A stretch of DNA of 17,088 bases from UMGS172 sp045647525. GTDB lineage: Bacteria > Bacillota > Clostridia > Oscillospirales > Acutalibacteraceae. Below are positions 13,848-17,088 of the stretch, in pieces. The first letter of the stretch is position 1; each line of letters begins with the position of its first letter. Made by a program: the position numbers and the translations under genes. The DNA is taken from the NCBI GenBank assembly GCA_045647525.1, contig JAZRMK010000072.1, forward strand, positions 1-17,088. Direction: 5' to 3'. The notes below the pieces were generated by a model, which ran no database searches, was not told the origin of the DNA, and worked only from the letters and a program-made list of their open reading frames with translations.

Positions 13848-14323
13848 GTCTAACACCGACACCAAAAGCCGTGCCTTTGAATGAGATGTCCCCTCTGTTA
13901 TTAGGGTTGATTGATGAAGGAATCGACGTAACCTTTACTGTCACCGGTATGAGTATGACTCCTTTGTGGTACAGTTTGCGCGATTCGGTCGTGCTGACAA
14001 AGTGTGATCCTTTAGCTTTAAAACGCGGTGATGTCCCGCTGTACCTACGCGGAAGCGACCGTTATATTTTACATAGAATAGTAAAGGTTAATAAAGACAG
14101 TTATTGTATGGTGGGCGACCGCCAGACTGATATTGAACGCAACGTGCCTAAGACCGCGGTGCTTTGCGTCGTCAAAGGGTTTTACCGCAAAGGTAAATAC
14201 CATGATTGTCGCTCTTTTGGGTACCGCTTGTACTCAAATATATGGATGATGCTCCGCCCGTTCAGAAAAATCATATTTGGCACCTGGCACTTTTTAAGAA
14301 AGATTTTTAAAGGTGGTAAGTGA
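13844..14323 (+). CDS. S24/S26-type signal-peptidase-like protein lacking an N-terminal membrane anchor
   Basis: This 159-residue protein has the core of the S26 signal peptidase fold. Ser37 lies in TGMSMTPLW (family GxSMxP); KRGDVPLYL follows, then YILHRIV with His77, and MVGDRQTD with Asp92 and Asp96. Bacterial type I enzymes use Ser-Lys. A His in this position, before RI and a GD motif, is the pattern of SipW/Sec11-type peptidases that use Ser-His-Asp. Unlike those, no transmembrane helix precedes the serine. The only hydrophobic stretch is a basic amphipathic one at the C terminus (about residues 130-155), which could tether it to the membrane. No Shine-Dalgarno precedes the ATG, so translation probably depends on the overlapping PqqD-like gene. 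Its substrate is unknown; maturation of an exported peptide is inferred from the neighbours. Confidence 0.8.
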   Translation: MSLTPTPKAVPLNEMSPLLLGLIDEGIDVTFTVTGMSMTPLWYSLRDSVVLTKCDPLALKRGDVPLYLRGSDRYILHRIVKVNKDSYCMVGDRQTDIERNVPKTAVLCVVKGFYRKGKYHDCRSFGYRLYSNIWMMLRPFRKIIFGTWHFLRKIFKGGK

Positions 14324-15996
14324 TGAAATCAAATTCTGCGTTGCTTTGGATACTTAAAACCGCAAAAAAACAAACACTTTTGATGATAGTTTTGAGTCTT
14401 GCAAGCATTGTCACCTCAACCTGCTATGTCGGTCTTGCTCTGATTTCGCGCCAGGCTATCAACATAGCAACACATCTTAAATTTTCCGAAGCCAAACCGC
14501 AGTTAATCAACTGCGGTATTGGACTTTTAGGAATTATTTTGACCCAACTTGTGCTAACTCTACTTGAATCGCACATAAAAGCCGTCATTGGCGGCAGGTT
14601 GGAAATGGACATGCGTCGCAATTTCTTTGACAGTATTACTTCAAAGAAATACAAGGACATTAAGAACTTCCATTCGGGTGAGATTTTAAACCGTTTTACC
14701 AGCGATATCGATACAGTAGTTGCGGGCTTTACCGATTTCGTTCCCCAACTTGTTTCTATTGTTTCTAAAATTCTTTCGGGACTTATCGTCATCGCATCTT
14801 TTAGTTTGGGATTTGCTGTCATCGTTGTGTCGGTGGGTATTGGCATAACACTATGTGCTGCACTTATAAGCCCAATTTATAAAAAAATCCACAAGTCGAC
14901 TCAACAGGCGTCCGGCGTTATGCGCGGTTTCACGCAGGAATGTGTTGAAAACATTGTTGTTGTTAAATCTTTTTCTTCTAAGATTCCGTTGCTCAACCAG
15001 CTCAAAAACTATATGAACACCGTATACAAGAAAAAGATTGCCCGTAACCACGTAAGCAACGTTACTCACGGCGGTATCTTCATTGTATTCACTGTGGGAT
15101 ACTATGCTACACTCTTCTGGGGCGCATTCAGTATCGTAAACGGTACAATGGACTACGGAACTCTGACGGCGTTTTTACAGATAGTTTCCAACATTCGCGC
15201 TCCGTTTTACAGTGCCTCGGGTCTTATAACAAGGTTGTATGCGTCTATTGCATCGGCTGAACGTTTGATGGAACTCGAACAGTTGGATAACGAGCCCTGC
15301 ATCAACGATTTTGACACTGAATCAGTTTATGATTCTATGGAAAAGATCACCGCCAACAACCTCGGCTTCTCTTATGGCGATGGCAATATCATCAGCAATT
15401 CTACCTTCGAGATTAAAAAAGGCAGTATTGTTTCGCTTACCGGTTCGTCGGGTGCAGGTAAATCCACCCTGTTCCGTCTCCTGCTCGGTCTTTACGACGC
15501 CACCGAAGGTGAGCTTGTTTTAACGACCGAAAACGGTGATATCGCAATTAACGCCACAACAAGGTCACTGTTTGCATACGTGCCACAAGGAAATCTCCTG
15601 CTTTCCGGTACGGTTGCTGACAATATCTGCTTCGGGTGTAAAAATGTCACCGATGAACAGATGGAAAAGGCTGCGGAAATGGCATGCCTTAAAGAGTTGA
15701 TCGAGTCCCTTCCTAACGGATACAACACACTGCTTGGTGAACGCGGTTTGGGACTTTCGGAAGGACAGATTCAGCGAATTTCAATAGCACGTGCGCTTCT
15801 TTCGGATGCGCCCATCTTACTTTTGGACGAATGCACATCCGCTTTGGACGAAACTACTGAATGGCAGTTGCTCGAAAACATTTCTAAACTCAGCAACAAG
15901 ACAGTTTTGTTCATTTCTCACCGCAATGCAGCACTGTCTATCTGCACTCAGCATCTGCGTGTTGAAAACGGTGTGATCTTTAATAAAACCGAATAA
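14323..15996 (+). CDS. ABC transporter with fused membrane and ATPase domains (probable exporter half-transporter)
   Basis: The 557 residues hold an exporter-type membrane domain with about six helices (first at about 15-42, second at about 62-84, a pair at about 140-185, last pair at about 247-305) and a C-terminal ATPase. ATPase motifs are Walker A GSSGAGKST (about 374-382), YVPQGN (Q-loop), signature LSEGQ (about 478-482, Glu instead of the second Gly of LSGGQ), Walker B ILLLDE and ISHR (H-loop). It should work as a homodimer. No C39 leader-peptidase domain is fused, so cleavage of any peptide cargo must come from elsewhere, plausibly the neighbouring peptidase. The chosen ATG at 14323 is 6 nt after AGGTGG and overlaps the peptidase stop as TGATG; a GTG at 14320 in frame is only 3 nt from it. 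Cargo is not identifiable from sequence. Confidence 0.92.
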   Translation: MKSNSALLWILKTAKKQTLLMIVLSLASIVTSTCYVGLALISRQAINIATHLKFSEAKPQLINCGIGLLGIILTQLVLTLLESHIKAVIGGRLEMDMRRNFFDSITSKKYKDIKNFHSGEILNRFTSDIDTVVAGFTDFVPQLVSIVSKILSGLIVIASFSLGFAVIVVSVGIGITLCAALISPIYKKIHKSTQQASGVMRGFTQECVENIVVVKSFSSKIPLLNQLKNYMNTVYKKKIARNHVSNVTHGGIFIVFTVGYYATLFWGAFSIVNGTMDYGTLTAFLQIVSNIRAPFYSASGLITRLYASIASAERLMELEQLDNEPCINDFDTESVYDSMEKITANNLGFSYGDGNIISNSTFEIKKGSIVSLTGSSGAGKSTLFRLLLGLYDATEGELVLTTENGDIAINATTRSLFAYVPQGNLLLSGTVADNICFGCKNVTDEQMEKAAEMACLKELIESLPNGYNTLLGERGLGLSEGQIQRISIARALLSDAPILLLDECTSALDETTEWQLLENISKLSNKTVLFISHRNAALSICTQHLRVENGVIFNKTE

Positions 15997-16025
15997 AACT
16001 GTGTGAATACGCTAAATCAACAAAC

Positions 16026-16063
16026 AAGAAAAGCCTTGCAAGCATTTGCAAGGCTTTTCTTTT
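16026..16063 (+). terminator. intrinsic terminator of the ABC exporter operon
   Basis: A 16-bp perfect stem (16026-16041 with 16046-16061, core AAAAGCCTTGCAA/TTGCAAGGCTTTT) with a GCAT loop ends in TTTT. It lies 29 nt after the ABC stop. Its A/T-rich outer arms could let it work in both directions, which would back up the facing tuf terminator. Confidence 0.9.
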
Positions 16064-16085
16064 ACTTATATTTCTTTTTATACAA

Positions 16086-16120
16086 ATAAAAAAAACAGCC
16101 TCAGGAAACCTGAGGCTGTT
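16086..16120 (-). terminator. intrinsic terminator of tuf
   Basis: A 12-bp perfect stem AACAGCCTCAGG/CCTGAGGCTGTT (16094-16105 with 16109-16120) with a 3-nt loop is followed on the minus strand by a run of T through 16088. It begins 19 nt after the tuf stop, so tuf transcription ends here instead of continuing into rpsJ as in the usual str-S10 arrangement. Confidence 0.93.
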
Positions 16121-16139
16121 GATTTTAACTAATCAAAGA

Positions 16140-17088
16140 TTAGCCGTTGATAGCGGTAACAACACCGGAACCAACAGTACGGCCGCCTTCACGGATAGCG
16201 AAACGGAGACCCTCTTCAATAGCGATAGGAGTGATGAGCTCAACATCCATCTCTACATTATCGCCAGGCATGCACATTTCAGTGCCTGCGGGGAGAGATA
16301 CAACACCTGTAACGTCAGTAGTTCTGAAATAGAACTGAGGACGATAGTTGTTGAAGAACGGAGTATGACGGCCGCCTTCTTCCTTGGTCAAAATATAAAC
16401 CTGACCATGGAACTTAGTGTGGGGGTTGATAGAACCGGGCTTTGCAAGAACCTGACCACGCTGTACATCTTCACGGCCTACGCCACGGAGAAGTGCGCCA
16501 ACGTTATCGCCAGCCTCACAGTAGTCAAGAGTCTTTCTGAACATTTCCATAGAAGTAACAACTGTCTTCTTTCTCTCATCGGAAAGACCAACGATTTCTA
16601 CTTCATCACCTGCGTTTAGCTGACCACGCTCTACACGACCGGTAACAACAGTACCACGGCCGGAGATGGTCATAACGTCTTCGATAGGCATAATGAAGGG
16701 GAGGTCTGCCTTACGCTCAGGAGTAGGAATGTAGCTGTCAACAGCATCCATAAGCTCAGCAATAGGTGCATAAACAGCATCTGCAGGGTCAGTTGATGCA
16801 GAATCAAGAGCCTGGAATGCAGAACCCTTGATAATGGGGGTATCGTCGCCGGGGAACTCATACTTATCAAGAGTCTCACGGATTTCCATCTCAACGAGCT
16901 CGAGAAGCTCTTCGTCATCAACGAGGTCGGTCTTGTTCATGAAAACAACGATGTAGGGAACGCCAACCTGACGAGCAAGGAGAAGGTGCTCCTTGGTCTG
17001 AGCCATGGGGCCGTCGGTAGAAGCGATAACGAGGATAGCACCGTCCATCTGAGCAGCACCGGTGATCATGTTCTTAACATAGTCAGCA
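16140..17088 (-). CDS. tuf: elongation factor Tu (C-terminal part, cut by window edge)
   Basis: About 315 residues are present, starting in frame at the window edge with ADYVKNMITGAAQMDGAI, the segment just after the G3 motif DCPGH. The first 85 or so residues (P-loop and switch I) lie beyond position 17088. Visible features are TDGPMAQTKEHLLLARQVGV, the G4 motif NKTD for guanine recognition, G5 GSAF, then domain 2 (GTVVTGRVERGQ) and domain 3 (KFHGQVYILTKEEGGRHTPF, NYRPQFYFRTTDVTG), ending AIREGGRTVGSGVVTAING. EF-Tu delivers aminoacyl-tRNA to the ribosome in its GTP form. It would normally end the str operon (rpsL-rpsG-fusA-tuf); here a strong terminator follows and the S10 operon lies 14 kb farther on. 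Confidence 0.98.
   Translation of the reverse strand, partial: ADYVKNMITGAAQMDGAILVIASTDGPMAQTKEHLLLARQVGVPYIVVFMNKTDLVDDEELLELVEMEIRETLDKYEFPGDDTPIIKGSAFQALDSASTDPADAVYAPIAELMDAVDSYIPTPERKADLPFIMPIEDVMTISGRGTVVTGRVERGQLNAGDEVEIVGLSDERKKTVVTSMEMFRKTLDYCEAGDNVGALLRGVGREDVQRGQVLAKPGSINPHTKFHGQVYILTKEEGGRHTPFFNNYRPQFYFRTTDVTGVVSLPAGTEMCMPGDNVEMDVELITPIAIEEGLRFAIREGGRTVGSGVVTAING

Noticed and set aside
13844..14323. LexA-type repressor
   Set aside because: There is no N-terminal helix-turn-helix DNA-binding domain, and the motif around His77 fits signal peptidases better than LexA.
15997..16139. Short precursor-peptide gene after the ABC exporter
   Set aside because: The 143 nt hold two strong terminator hairpins and no start codon with a usable reading frame on the plus strand.

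Overview
The window looks like chromosomal DNA from a Clostridia-type Firmicute, probably Oscillospirales/Ruminococcaceae-like. This is inferred from moderate G+C, strong GGAGG ribosome binding sites, sigma-A promoters with A/T-rich spacers, a zinc-containing type 3 prolyl-tRNA synthetase, and the gene content. No rRNA, tRNA, insertion sequence, phage gene or CRISPR array is visible. Every recognised gene except the two cut by the window edges appears intact.

Layout, left to right. (1) Positions 1-2460, minus strand: the start of the S10 ribosomal protein operon (rpsJ-rplC-rplD-rplW-rplB, the last cut by the window edge). It has a strong promoter and a structured leader of about 285 nt that may carry an autoregulatory RNA. 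(2) 2566-5185, minus strand: prolyl-tRNA synthetase followed by a Ser/Asp/Glu-rich secreted membrane protein, then the single-gene acyl carrier protein unit. Each unit has its own promoter and terminator. (3) 5076-12198, plus strand: a tightly packed aromatic amino-acid operon, aroE-aroK-(internal promoter)-aroF-aroB-aroA-aroC-pheA. It runs from DAHP synthesis to prephenate and phenylpyruvate, but aroD and tyrA are not in it. (4) 12237-16063, plus strand: an LCP-family cell-wall ligase gene followed by a coupled trio: a PqqD-like RiPP recognition element protein, a signal-peptidase-like Ser/His peptidase without a membrane anchor, and a one-piece ABC exporter. (5) 16086-17088, minus strand: the 3' part of tuf (EF-Tu) with its terminator.

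Read on the minus strand, tuf is followed by rpsJ only after about 14 kb. In many bacteria tuf, the last gene of the str operon, lies directly before rpsJ. The whole aro/LCP/exporter/acpP/proS block therefore sits inside what is usually a continuous ribosomal-protein superoperon.

The best candidate for something undescribed is the RRE protein-peptidase-ABC exporter cassette. It has the logic of a peptide maturation and export system (substrate recognition, cleavage, export), yet no precursor peptide or modifying enzyme lies beside it, and it is co-oriented with a cell-wall ligase. The best regulatory candidates are a perfect 11-bp inverted repeat covering the -10 box of the aroF promoter, and the crowded acpP/aroE intergenic region, where oppositely directed promoters and two inverted repeats overlap. 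All promoters, operators and RNA folds were read by eye and are predictions.
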